Source: Aquimarina pacifica (GTDB lineage Bacteria; Bacteroidota; Bacteroidia; Flavobacteriales; Flavobacteriaceae). Taken from it: DNA of 64,000 bases. Of this stretch, positions 56,944-64,000 are shown in pieces. Where the stretch lies: positions 62,001 through 126,000 of the forward strand of contig NZ_JACC01000010.1 of NCBI RefSeq assembly GCF_000520955.1. Reading direction: 5' to 3'. Under the pieces are notes generated by a model, which saw only the letters and a list, made by a program, of their open reading frames with translations, was not told where the DNA came from and ran no database searches. A program made the position numbers and the translations under genes. The stretch's first letter is position 1; each line of letters opens with the position of its first letter.

Positions 56944-57330
56944 TATTATTTTTTTAATGTTTCTCGCTCCTAAACATTCAGAAGCAATTCACTTCATTAT
57001 TTGGGTATATTAAACCCAACTCTTTTTCGAATTTTGTGCAAAAGTATGTATAAAACTATCAAAAACAAGAAATATCATATGAAATCACATATCATATAAC
57101 TATGACACTAAGCTGATCTCAATTTCTTATAATCAGAAACTATATTCTGTCGTACAAAATCATTTGAAATTAGTTCTTCATATCCCTATGTGCGTAACAT
57201 GAACTAACTACCTCCAAAAAAAAAGAAGTATCTACAGCGAACAACTATCACGAATATGAAATTAAAAATCATAACAAAATTAGAGGTTCTAATATTACTA
57301 AAATATTATTTATTGTATATTCGCTGACCT
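56944..57330. other. 387-bp divergent intergenic region between ndk and nrnA
   Basis: Holds the ndk promoter (57039-57068) and a 6-bp stem (TTGGGT/ACCCAA, 57001-57019) in the ndk leader. The right half, upstream of nrnA, is AT-rich, with a weak -7-like TATATTCG close to the start. Confidence 0.5.
57039..57068 (-). promoter_or_regulatory. Predicted ndk promoter
   Basis: On the minus strand TTG (57066-57068), a 19-bp spacer and TACTTTTG (57039-57046) match the Bacteroidota consensus exactly. The leader would be about 90 nt. Confidence 0.65.
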
Positions 57331-58347
57331 ATGCATACTCAAGATATAACTGAAATACAGGGGTTATTGTCCTCTCCCAAAAACATTGTAATTGTAACTC
57401 ATAAAAATCCCGATGGTGATGCTATTGGTTCGAGTTTAGGGTTATACCATTACCTTAAATCTCAACAGCATAATGTCACGGTAATTACTCCTAATGATTG
57501 TCCAGAGTTTCTTAAATGGATCCCCGGGATGGATACAATCCTAAAATATGACCATAATTCTAGTAAAGCTACATCCAAAATTGAAGCTGCTGATCTTATT
57601 TTTACTTTAGATTTTAATCATTTCTCAAGAAGTGGTGATATGGAGCATATTTTAGCAAAGACAAAAACTTGTTTTATAATGATTGATCATCATCAACAGC
57701 CAGACACGTATGCATCATACACGTATAGTGATGTAAGCATGAGCTCTACTTGTCAAATGATCTACCATTTTATCGAAAAACTCGATGATCTTGATAAAAT
57801 TACTCCAGAAATTGCTACATGTATTTATGTAGGAATTATGACGGATACCGGGTCCTTTCGGTTCAGATCAACAACTAGTACTACACACAAGGTTATAGCA
57901 GATTTGATTGATCACGGTGCCGACAACACCAAAATTCATGAAGACATCTATGACACCAACACCCTTTCTAGAATAGAGTTACAAGGAATTGCTCTAAATA
58001 ATCTTAAAGTCATACCAGAATACAAAACTGCTTATATCACCCTATCTCAAAAAGAATTAGATCAACATAATTTTAAGAAAGGAGATACTGAGGGATTTGT
58101 TAATATGGGATTATCAATACAAGGAATTGTATTTGCCGTAATTTTCATTGAAAATAAAGGGGATAAAATTATAAAAATCTCATTTCGTTCTAAAGGGGAT
58201 TTTTCTGTAAACGAATTTTCGAGAAATCATTTTGAAGGTGGCGGACATCATAATGCAGCAGGTGGCAGAAGTAATATTTCATTATCCGACACGGTTGAAA
58301 AATTTATTAGTATCTTACCATCTTATAAAAATGCCTTAAATCAATGA
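57331..58347 (+). CDS. nrnA: Bifunctional oligoribonuclease / PAP phosphatase, DHH family
   Basis: 338 residues. The DHH metal-binding residues are in VTHKNPDGDAIGSSLG, LDFNHFSRSG and MIDHHQQPD; the DHHA1 domain ends with FEGGGHHNAAGGRS. NrnA degrades short RNA fragments (nanoRNA) and dephosphorylates pAp. It is first in a run with gldI, whose ATG overlaps its stop (ATGA), and the PPIase fusion. Confidence 0.94.
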   Translation: MHTQDITEIQGLLSSPKNIVIVTHKNPDGDAIGSSLGLYHYLKSQQHNVTVITPNDCPEFLKWIPGMDTILKYDHNSSKATSKIEAADLIFTLDFNHFSRSGDMEHILAKTKTCFIMIDHHQQPDTYASYTYSDVSMSSTCQMIYHFIEKLDDLDKITPEIATCIYVGIMTDTGSFRFRSTTSTTHKVIADLIDHGADNTKIHEDIYDTNTLSRIELQGIALNNLKVIPEYKTAYITLSQKELDQHNFKKGDTEGFVNMGLSIQGIVFAVIFIENKGDKIIKISFRSKGDFSVNEFSRNHFEGGGHHNAAGGRSNISLSDTVEKFISILPSYKNALNQ

Positions 58348-58895
58348 GAATAGCACTTTATTTCTTCTGTTGTATTCTTTTATTTTCTTCTTGCAAACCC
58401 TCAGAAGCCAGAAAACCGGTACATATAAAATCGGGATCTTTTATTGATGAATCTATCAGTAGAAATAAAGAACTTGCTGCAAGAGAAGAAGCAGAAATCC
58501 TAAAAATCATTAATACCGATACAATCAATCACTATATAACATCAGAGACTGGTTTCTGGTATTTTTACACAAAAAAAGACACAGTATCCTATCGAACACC
58601 AAAGTTCGGAGATAAAGTTTCTTTTAATTACAATGTAAAGGATTTATATGGTAATATTATTTATACAAAAAAAGAATTAGATACTATAACCTATCGAATC
58701 GATAAAGAAGAGCTCTTTTTAGGACTTAGAGAAGGTTTGAAACTTATGAAAGAAGGAGAAATGGTTACTTTTCTTTTTCCCTCTTATCAGGCTTACGGGT
58801 ATTATGGTGACGATTATAAGATCGGAACAAATATTCCGTTAATAACAGAAGTAACACTTAATAACATCACACACGAATCAAAAACAGAAAATTAA
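58344..58895 (+). CDS. gldI: Gliding-motility peptidyl-prolyl isomerase lipoprotein GldI
   Basis: 183 residues with lipoprotein signal (LFSSC, Cys 17). The mature part has an FKBP domain (FGDKVSFNYNVKDLYGNIIYT, LGLREGLKLMKEGEMVTFLFPSYQAYGYYGD). This is the GldI pattern of Flavobacteria, whose loss disrupts gliding and protein secretion in F. johnsoniae. It is in an operon with a second PPIase, suggesting shared folding work in the periplasm. Confidence 0.9.
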   Translation: MRIALYFFCCILLFSSCKPSEARKPVHIKSGSFIDESISRNKELAAREEAEILKIINTDTINHYITSETGFWYFYTKKDTVSYRTPKFGDKVSFNYNVKDLYGNIIYTKKELDTITYRIDKEELFLGLREGLKLMKEGEMVTFLFPSYQAYGYYGDDYKIGTNIPLITEVTLNNITHESKTEN

Positions 58896-58908
58896 TTTAC
58901 CAATAAAA

Positions 58909-60090
58909 ATGAAAAAAATAAATTTATTACTCTTAGCCATTTTAACAGTCGTAATCAGTAGTTGCAACGAAAAATACCCTGATTTACAGGATGGTATATA
59001 TGCAGAAATAATCACAAACAAAGGAACTGCAGTTGCTAAACTATATCATGAACAAGTACCTATGACCATTGCCAATTTCGTATCTCTCGCCGAGGGTACA
59101 AATACAATGGTAGATAGTCTCTATAAAGGGAAAAAATATTACAACGGTATTATTTTTCATAGAATCATCAAAGACTTTATGATCCAAACAGGAGATCCTT
59201 TAGGAACTGGTAGTGGAGATCCTGGTTACAAATTCCCTGACGAAATTGTGGATTCATTGACTCACAAATCAAAAGGAATCTTATCAATGGCCAATTCTGG
59301 ACCAAATACAAACGGAAGCCAATTTTTCATAACACTTAAGGAAACCCCATGGTTAAACGGTAAGCACACCGTTTTCGGAGAAATTGTTGTAGGGCAAGAT
59401 CTTATCGATAGTCTAGGAGTTGTAAAAACTGCAGCAAGAGACAAACCGGTAGAAGAAGTTAAGATGGTAGAAGTAAATATTATTCGTAAAGGTGCATCTG
59501 CAAAAGCTTTTGATGCAGAAACAGCTTTTACTAGCCAACTAAAAGCAATCGAAGAAGAAAAAGCAGAAAAAGAGCGTGTTCAAAAAGAGTTAAATAGTGC
59601 CACAGCTGCAAAATTCAATGAACTAAAAGCTACTGCTACAAAATTAGAAAGCGGATTAGAAATGGTTTACATTACTAAAGGACAAGGAGAAAAGCCTAAA
59701 GCTACTGATATTGTAAATGTAAATTATGCAGGATATTTCTCTGACGGAAAAGTATTTGATACTAATATCGCAGAAAAAGCAAAAAAATTAGGTGTTTTTA
59801 ATGAGCGAAGAGCTGCAGACCCTAGAGGTTATGCACCAATCCCAATGCCATATTCTCCGGATGCACAAATGATTGCTGGTTTTAAGGAAGGTGTTCAACA
59901 AATGAATGTAGGTGACCAAGCCATTCTTTTTATACCTTCTCATTTGGCTTATGGAGAAAAAGGAGCAGGACCAATACCTCCTAATTCTGACATTATTTTC
60001 GAAATTGATTTAGTAAGTATTAAAGATCAATCAGAAGATAATAAGGCGCATAATCATGAAGGAGCAGACCACGGTGACCATAAACACTAG
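58909..60090 (+). CDS. Dual-family immunophilin: cyclophilin-FKBP fusion lipoprotein
   Basis: 393 residues, lipoprotein signal with Cys 19 (ISSC). The N-terminal cyclophilin domain (about 30-195) shows VPMTIANFVSLAEG, IFHRIIKDFMIQTGDP, and SQFFITLKETPWLNGKHTVFG. A coiled linker (about 205-240) joins it to a C-terminal FKBP domain (about 245-375; VNYAGYFSDGKVFDTN, GFKEGVQQMNVGDQAILFIPSHLAYGEKGAG). The tail is His-rich (HNHEGADHGDHKH). Both active sites look complete. It is a periplasmic prolyl isomerase downstream of gldI. Confidence 0.92.
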   Translation: MKKINLLLLAILTVVISSCNEKYPDLQDGIYAEIITNKGTAVAKLYHEQVPMTIANFVSLAEGTNTMVDSLYKGKKYYNGIIFHRIIKDFMIQTGDPLGTGSGDPGYKFPDEIVDSLTHKSKGILSMANSGPNTNGSQFFITLKETPWLNGKHTVFGEIVVGQDLIDSLGVVKTAARDKPVEEVKMVEVNIIRKGASAKAFDAETAFTSQLKAIEEEKAEKERVQKELNSATAAKFNELKATATKLESGLEMVYITKGQGEKPKATDIVNVNYAGYFSDGKVFDTNIAEKAKKLGVFNERRAADPRGYAPIPMPYSPDAQMIAGFKEGVQQMNVGDQAILFIPSHLAYGEKGAGPIPPNSDIIFEIDLVSIKDQSEDNKAHNHEGADHGDHKH

Positions 60091-60118
60091 AAAAATATTG
60101 TACTTAGACTAGAAGTAT

Positions 60119-60157
60119 AAAAAAACATCCCGATTTGTTCGGGATGTTTTTGTTTTT
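60119..60157 (+). terminator. Terminator after the cyclophilin-FKBP gene
   Basis: Thirteen-base arms (60121-60133 and 60139-60151) pair around a 5-nt loop with a T-run at the end. Confidence 0.8.
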
Positions 60158-60250
60158 AGCTGTATAAACCCATTCTTTTTACAGGTCTACAAAGAAGTTC
60201 TAATGGTATAACTTGATAAACCGAAGAACCTCTAGTAATATATATTACAA

Positions 60251-61711
60251 TTATTTCTTAGGAATTTCTTTTAAAATCTCTAAAACAAATTTCCAATATT
60301 TCTGAGCAGAAGAAATACTTGCTCTTTCATCTGGAGAATGCGCTCCGAGAATTGTTGGCCCAAAAGAAATCATATCCATCTCTGGATAATTTTGTCCAAG
60401 AATCCCACATTCTAAACCTGCATGACAAGCTGCAATATGAGCCTTTTCTCCATTTAATTTTTCATAAATAACATCCAAAACTTTTAGTATAGGAGAATCC
60501 ATATTTGGTGCCCAACCAGGATAATCACCTCCTGTGGTAACTTCGCACCCAATCAGTTCAAAAGCTGCCCTTAAAGTATTCACCATATCAACCTTAGAAG
60601 AATCTACACTGCTTCTGGTAAGACACTCAATAACCACCTGTCCCTCTCCGATAGTAATTTTAGAAATATTATTAGATGTCTCTACCAAATCAGGAATAGA
60701 AATACTCATTTTATAAACCCCGTTATGAGCTGCATATAAAGACTTTAAGACACCTTCCTGTACACCAAGATCCATTACTTTTTCTGGTAAGTCTGCAGGA
60801 TTACATGTTATTGTCAGTTCTGAATCAAGAACAGCATGTTCATTTTTGATTATTTCTGCTAATTCTCTAATCTCATACTCAAATGATTTTTGTTGCACAG
60901 CATCTACTACAACAGTAGCAAAACTCTCTCTTGGGATAGCATTACGAAGACTTCCTCCTTTTATACTATGAACTCTGAGTCCAAAATTCTCAAAGCCATC
61001 AAACAAAAGTCTATTCATAATTTTATTCGCATTTCCCAAACCTTTATGAATTTCCATTCCTGAATGACCTCCTGTTAGCCCGGTTACAGCAATCGTGTAT
61101 GCCACTTTCCCTTCAGAAACTGATTCTTCCTCATATGTTCTTTTTGCTGTTACATCAACACCTCCTGCACAACCAACTCCTATCTCATCATCCTCTTCGG
61201 TATCTAGGTTTAATAAAATATCTCCTTGTAACCAACCTCCTTCTAATCCTATAGCACCCGTCATACCCGTCTCTTCATCAATCGTAAATAGCGCTTCGAT
61301 TGCAGGATGTATAATATCAGTTGCTTCTAGAATTGCCATTATTGTTGCAACTCCTAACCCATTATCTGCACCCAATGTCGTTCCTTTTGCACGTACCCAA
61401 TCTCCGTCTATATACATATCGATACCTTGAGCATCAAAATCAAAATCGGTGTCCGCATTCTTCTGATGCACCATATCCAAATGCGATTGCATTACTACCA
61501 TTTTACGATCTTCCATCCCAGGTGTGGCAGGTTTTCTTATCAAAACATTACCAACCTTATCTATCTCTGTATGCAATCCTAATGAGGTGCCAAAATCCTT
61601 AATAAATGCAATAACTCGCTCTTCTTTTTTTGATGGTCTAGGAACCGCGTTAAGGTCTGCAAATTTATTCCAAAGCATTTTTGGCTCTAAAGCTCTTATT
61701 TCTGAGTTCAT
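60251..61711 (-). CDS. pepD: Aminoacyl-histidine dipeptidase (peptidase D)
   Basis: 486 residues, typical size. M20 family metal residues lie in VMQSHLDMVHQKNAD, TTLGADNGLGVAT, FTIDEETGMTGAIGLE, NLDTEEDDEIGVGCAGG and the final ISFGPTILGAHSPDE. The catalytic domain is interrupted by the usual dimerisation lid. It cleaves Xaa-His and other dipeptides in the cytosol. It is convergent with the PPIase run and divergent from the DUF3810 gene. Confidence 0.93.
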   Translation of the reverse strand: MNSEIRALEPKMLWNKFADLNAVPRPSKKEERVIAFIKDFGTSLGLHTEIDKVGNVLIRKPATPGMEDRKMVVMQSHLDMVHQKNADTDFDFDAQGIDMYIDGDWVRAKGTTLGADNGLGVATIMAILEATDIIHPAIEALFTIDEETGMTGAIGLEGGWLQGDILLNLDTEEDDEIGVGCAGGVDVTAKRTYEEESVSEGKVAYTIAVTGLTGGHSGMEIHKGLGNANKIMNRLLFDGFENFGLRVHSIKGGSLRNAIPRESFATVVVDAVQQKSFEYEIRELAEIIKNEHAVLDSELTITCNPADLPEKVMDLGVQEGVLKSLYAAHNGVYKMSISIPDLVETSNNISKITIGEGQVVIECLTRSSVDSSKVDMVNTLRAAFELIGCEVTTGGDYPGWAPNMDSPILKVLDVIYEKLNGEKAHIAACHAGLECGILGQNYPEMDMISFGPTILGAHSPDERASISSAQKYWKFVLEILKEIPKK

Positions 61712-61957
61712 GTCTTAATTTTGTATTTAATAGATTACGAAATTCTAAATTTTAAATCCCAAATCCCAATATAAAATCATAAAAGTCTGAAGATAGAACA
61801 CCAAAGAAAGAAGTACAGCTTCTCTTATTCGAAAACTCCTAAAGAGTTATAAGCGCTTTTACTAGAACTTGTAGGATAAAAAATAGTAACTGTTATAATA
61901 CTTTAAAAAAAAGTTATCATTTCCTCATAATATCAGAATTGTAAATATATTTACAGG

Positions 61958-63034
61958 ATGCTTAATAAAACAAAACGCATTATTACGTTTCTTCTACCTG
62001 TACAGATTATTCTGATACAACTACTTTCCTTTTTTCCTGAGTTTGTAGAACGTTTTTATAGTAATGGGATTTTCATTTATACTTCTATCCTATTGCGGTA
62101 TGCTTTTGGCTGGATTCCGTTTTCTTTTGGGGATATTTTATATTGTATACTTATTATTATACTCATACGATTTTTGATAAAAAAAGTATTTACAAAGCAT
62201 ATTATACTAAAAGAGGTCTTGTTTGATATCGGAGCCACATTATCTATAGTTTATGCCTGCTTTCATTTATTTTGGGGCTTGAATTATTATAGGCTCCCAC
62301 TACATGAGCTTTTAAAAATAGAAGACCAATATACTGAAGAAGAACTGATTAAGGTTTCTGAAAAATTAGTTACTGAAGCTAATTTATTACATAAAAGTCT
62401 AGAACCAAACGACTCATTACCAGTACACATTCCATATACCAAAAAGGAAGTATTTGATAAAACAGTCCCAGCATACGAGGAATTAAATCATATATTCCCA
62501 ACATTAAAATATTACCCTAAAAGTATTAAGACATCTCTCATTAGCACTCCCCTTACCTATATGGGATTTAGCGGATATCTTAACCCAATCACAAATGAAG
62601 CTCAAGTAAATCGATTAATTTTAAATTATAAAGCCCCTACCACAAGCTGCCACGAAGAAGCACATCAATTGGGTTTTGCAAAAGAAAATGAAGCTAATTT
62701 TATTGCGGCCTTAGTGACCATTAATTATGAGGACATTTATTTTAATTATAGTGGCGTTACATTCGCTTTAAAATTCTGTCTTAACGATTTATATAGACGT
62801 GATGAGCAGAAAGCCATCTGCCTTATCGAAAAATTACGACCGGGTATCAGAAAAAATTATTATGAAGTAAATGAGTTTTGGGAATCATACAAAAACCCTT
62901 TAGAACCTATTTTTAAAAGTACATATGACACCTATCTTAAGGCAAATGATCAACCTAACGGAATAGCCACGTATAGTTATGTAGTTGCTTTAATCGTAAA
63001 TTATTATAAAACCCACCCTGTTAAGCATAGATAA
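61958..63034 (+). CDS. DUF3810 membrane protein with HExxH motif
   Basis: 358 residues. Three N-terminal membrane helices (about 8-25, 42-70, 83-105) precede an external domain carrying H232-E-E-A-H236 followed by QLGFAKENEANFIAA, the layout of a gluzincin-like metalloprotease site with a candidate third ligand Glu at 243 or 245. The family is annotated only as DUF3810; proteolytic activity is inferred from the motif. It stands alone. Confidence 0.8.
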   Translation: MLNKTKRIITFLLPVQIILIQLLSFFPEFVERFYSNGIFIYTSILLRYAFGWIPFSFGDILYCILIIILIRFLIKKVFTKHIILKEVLFDIGATLSIVYACFHLFWGLNYYRLPLHELLKIEDQYTEEELIKVSEKLVTEANLLHKSLEPNDSLPVHIPYTKKEVFDKTVPAYEELNHIFPTLKYYPKSIKTSLISTPLTYMGFSGYLNPITNEAQVNRLILNYKAPTTSCHEEAHQLGFAKENEANFIAALVTINYEDIYFNYSGVTFALKFCLNDLYRRDEQKAICLIEKLRPGIRKNYYEVNEFWESYKNPLEPIFKSTYDTYLKANDQPNGIATYSYVVALIVNYYKTHPVKHR

Positions 63035-63139
63035 TTATCAAAATCTTTTTAGTTGTTAAATAATTATTAATAGGCATGTACCATATATAGCGCAAGAAGT
63101 ATCTTTAAACCTTCACTCAATTTAGGCTACTTCATCGTT

Positions 63140-64000
63140 ATGAAAAAATTATTCACTTCACTTTGTATTATATCAGGATTATTAAGTACGACTGGTCAAG
63201 AGTATTTTCCGAAAAATGATGGTGTTACTACACCAGACACAAATTATACGGTTTTCACAAATGCTACTATACATCCAACCCCAGAAGTAACAATTAAAAA
63301 GGGGACATTAGTTATTCAAAAAGGGAAAATTGTTGAGATTGGAACTTCTGTAACTATTCCAAAAAATAGCATTACCGTTGATTTAGACGGAAAACATATA
63401 TACGCATCCTTTATTGATCCTTTTACCAATTTTGGCATACAAAAACCAAAGAAAAAAGCTGGAGCAAGAGGTATCTTTAGTCCGGGTGCACAACCAGCAT
63501 GGGATGCTACCAGAGATGGATATTACTGGAATGACCATATTCGACCTGAAACCAACGCTCTTAATAATTTTGCTTATGATGCTAAAAAAGCAAAAGAATA
63601 TTTAAAACAAGGGTTTGGAGTTTTACAAACACACATGCCAGATGGTATTATGAGAGGGACAGGGCTTTTGGTCGCATTAAATACAGAAGGAAAAGAAGGA
63701 GAACGATTATTAAGTGATCAATCTGCGCAATTTTTATCATTTACAAAAAGTAATATCAGCCCGCAAGTATACCCTACTTCTCTAATGGGAGCTATTGCTC
63801 TGATCCGACAAGTATATCATGATGCCAAATGGTATCAAAGCGGTAATTGCGAAAACAAAGATCTTTCTTTAGAAGCATTAGAACGCAACAAAAAATTACC
63901 TCAAATTTTTGAAGCAGGAAGTCGTATTAATGGATTTAGAGCTGATAAAATCGGAGACCAATTTAATATACAATATACCATCGTAGGTGGTGGAGATGAA
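63140..64000 (+). CDS. Secreted amidohydrolase-family protein, partial (3' end outside window)
   Basis: 287 codons read from ATG at 63140 with no stop before the window end. A signal peptide (hydrophobic 7-17, cleavage near TTGQ, residue 20) is followed by the beta-sandwich segment of the amidohydrolase superfamily (FTNATIHPTPEVTIKKGTLVIQKGKIVEIG, ITVDLDGKHIYASFIDPFTNFG). The usual HxH metal pair is replaced by DPFTNFG here, as in the first half of long Bacteroidota tandem amidohydrolases; the catalytic residues would be further on. Substrate unknown. Confidence 0.85.
   Translation, partial: MKKLFTSLCIISGLLSTTGQEYFPKNDGVTTPDTNYTVFTNATIHPTPEVTIKKGTLVIQKGKIVEIGTSVTIPKNSITVDLDGKHIYASFIDPFTNFGIQKPKKKAGARGIFSPGAQPAWDATRDGYYWNDHIRPETNALNNFAYDAKKAKEYLKQGFGVLQTHMPDGIMRGTGLLVALNTEGKEGERLLSDQSAQFLSFTKSNISPQVYPTSLMGAIALIRQVYHDAKWYQSGNCENKDLSLEALERNKKLPQIFEAGSRINGFRADKIGDQFNIQYTIVGGGDE

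Noticed and set aside
1..64000. CRISPR arrays, tRNA or rRNA genes, insertion sequences
   Set aside because: No regularly spaced direct repeats, no cloverleaf-like or rRNA-like sequence and no transposase-like protein was recognised; short or diverged cases could have been missed by eye.

Overview
The window is a stretch of chromosome from a marine-type member of the Flavobacteriaceae (Bacteroidota), possibly close to Aquimarina; the genus is a guess. The sequence is AT-rich, and several genes need TTG or GTG starts. Several intergenic regions carry the Bacteroidota promoter pattern TTG-N19-TAnnTTTG. Lineage markers are the gliding lipoprotein GldI, a FecI/FecR/TonB-receptor trio, a heterodimeric methylmalonyl-CoA mutase, an oversized signal peptidase I, and DUF5683, DUF6122 and DUF3810 proteins. 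No rRNA, tRNA, CRISPR array, insertion sequence or prophage was seen. About 62 protein genes are supported; the first and last run off the window.

Layout. 1-18.7 kb is mostly single genes: a truncated family 2 glycosyltransferase, a beta-lactamase-fold protein with broken catalytic motifs, a membrane AraC regulator, guanine deaminase, a PilJ-type secreted protein, an imelysin / di-heme oxidoreductase / imelysin lipoprotein cluster, a PAS histidine kinase with its response regulator, a DEAD-box helicase, a His-rich secreted protein, a DUF72 protein and a LolA-fold protein. 18.7-24.3 kb holds a large secreted Asp-box repeat protein and a dienelactone hydrolase, plus two copies of an unassigned ~160-170 bp hairpin-forming repeat. 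24.3-30.8 kb runs uridine kinase, a FtsB/DivIC-like division protein, both methylmalonyl-CoA mutase subunits and a dienoyl-CoA-reductase-like SDR. 32.2-37.6 kb is a housekeeping run: ParA, ParB, DUF5683, DapB, LepB, WbqC.

37.7-41.9 kb is the most unusual block: acyl carrier protein, cytochrome P450, MBOAT acyltransferase and an SGNH/DltD-like protein, three of them overlapping or touching, then a DUF6122 membrane protein. Carrier, MBOAT and SGNH together resemble the Dlt D-alanylation machine, but with a P450 and without the DltA ligase. I infer a surface acylation system that uses an oxidised acyl group carried on its own ACP.

42.0-48.3 kb (minus strand) is TPR protein, RibH, small membrane protein, MutL, two rhomboids and an EEP-family membrane protein. 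48.5-50.3 kb is RecF, a small lipoprotein and a DciA-like DUF721 protein. 50.3-56.4 kb has a thioesterase, a repeat lipoprotein and the FecI/FecR/TonB-receptor operon. 56.5-64.0 kb has Ndk, NrnA, GldI, a cyclophilin-FKBP fusion, PepD, a DUF3810 protein with a HExxH motif, and the start of an amidohydrolase.
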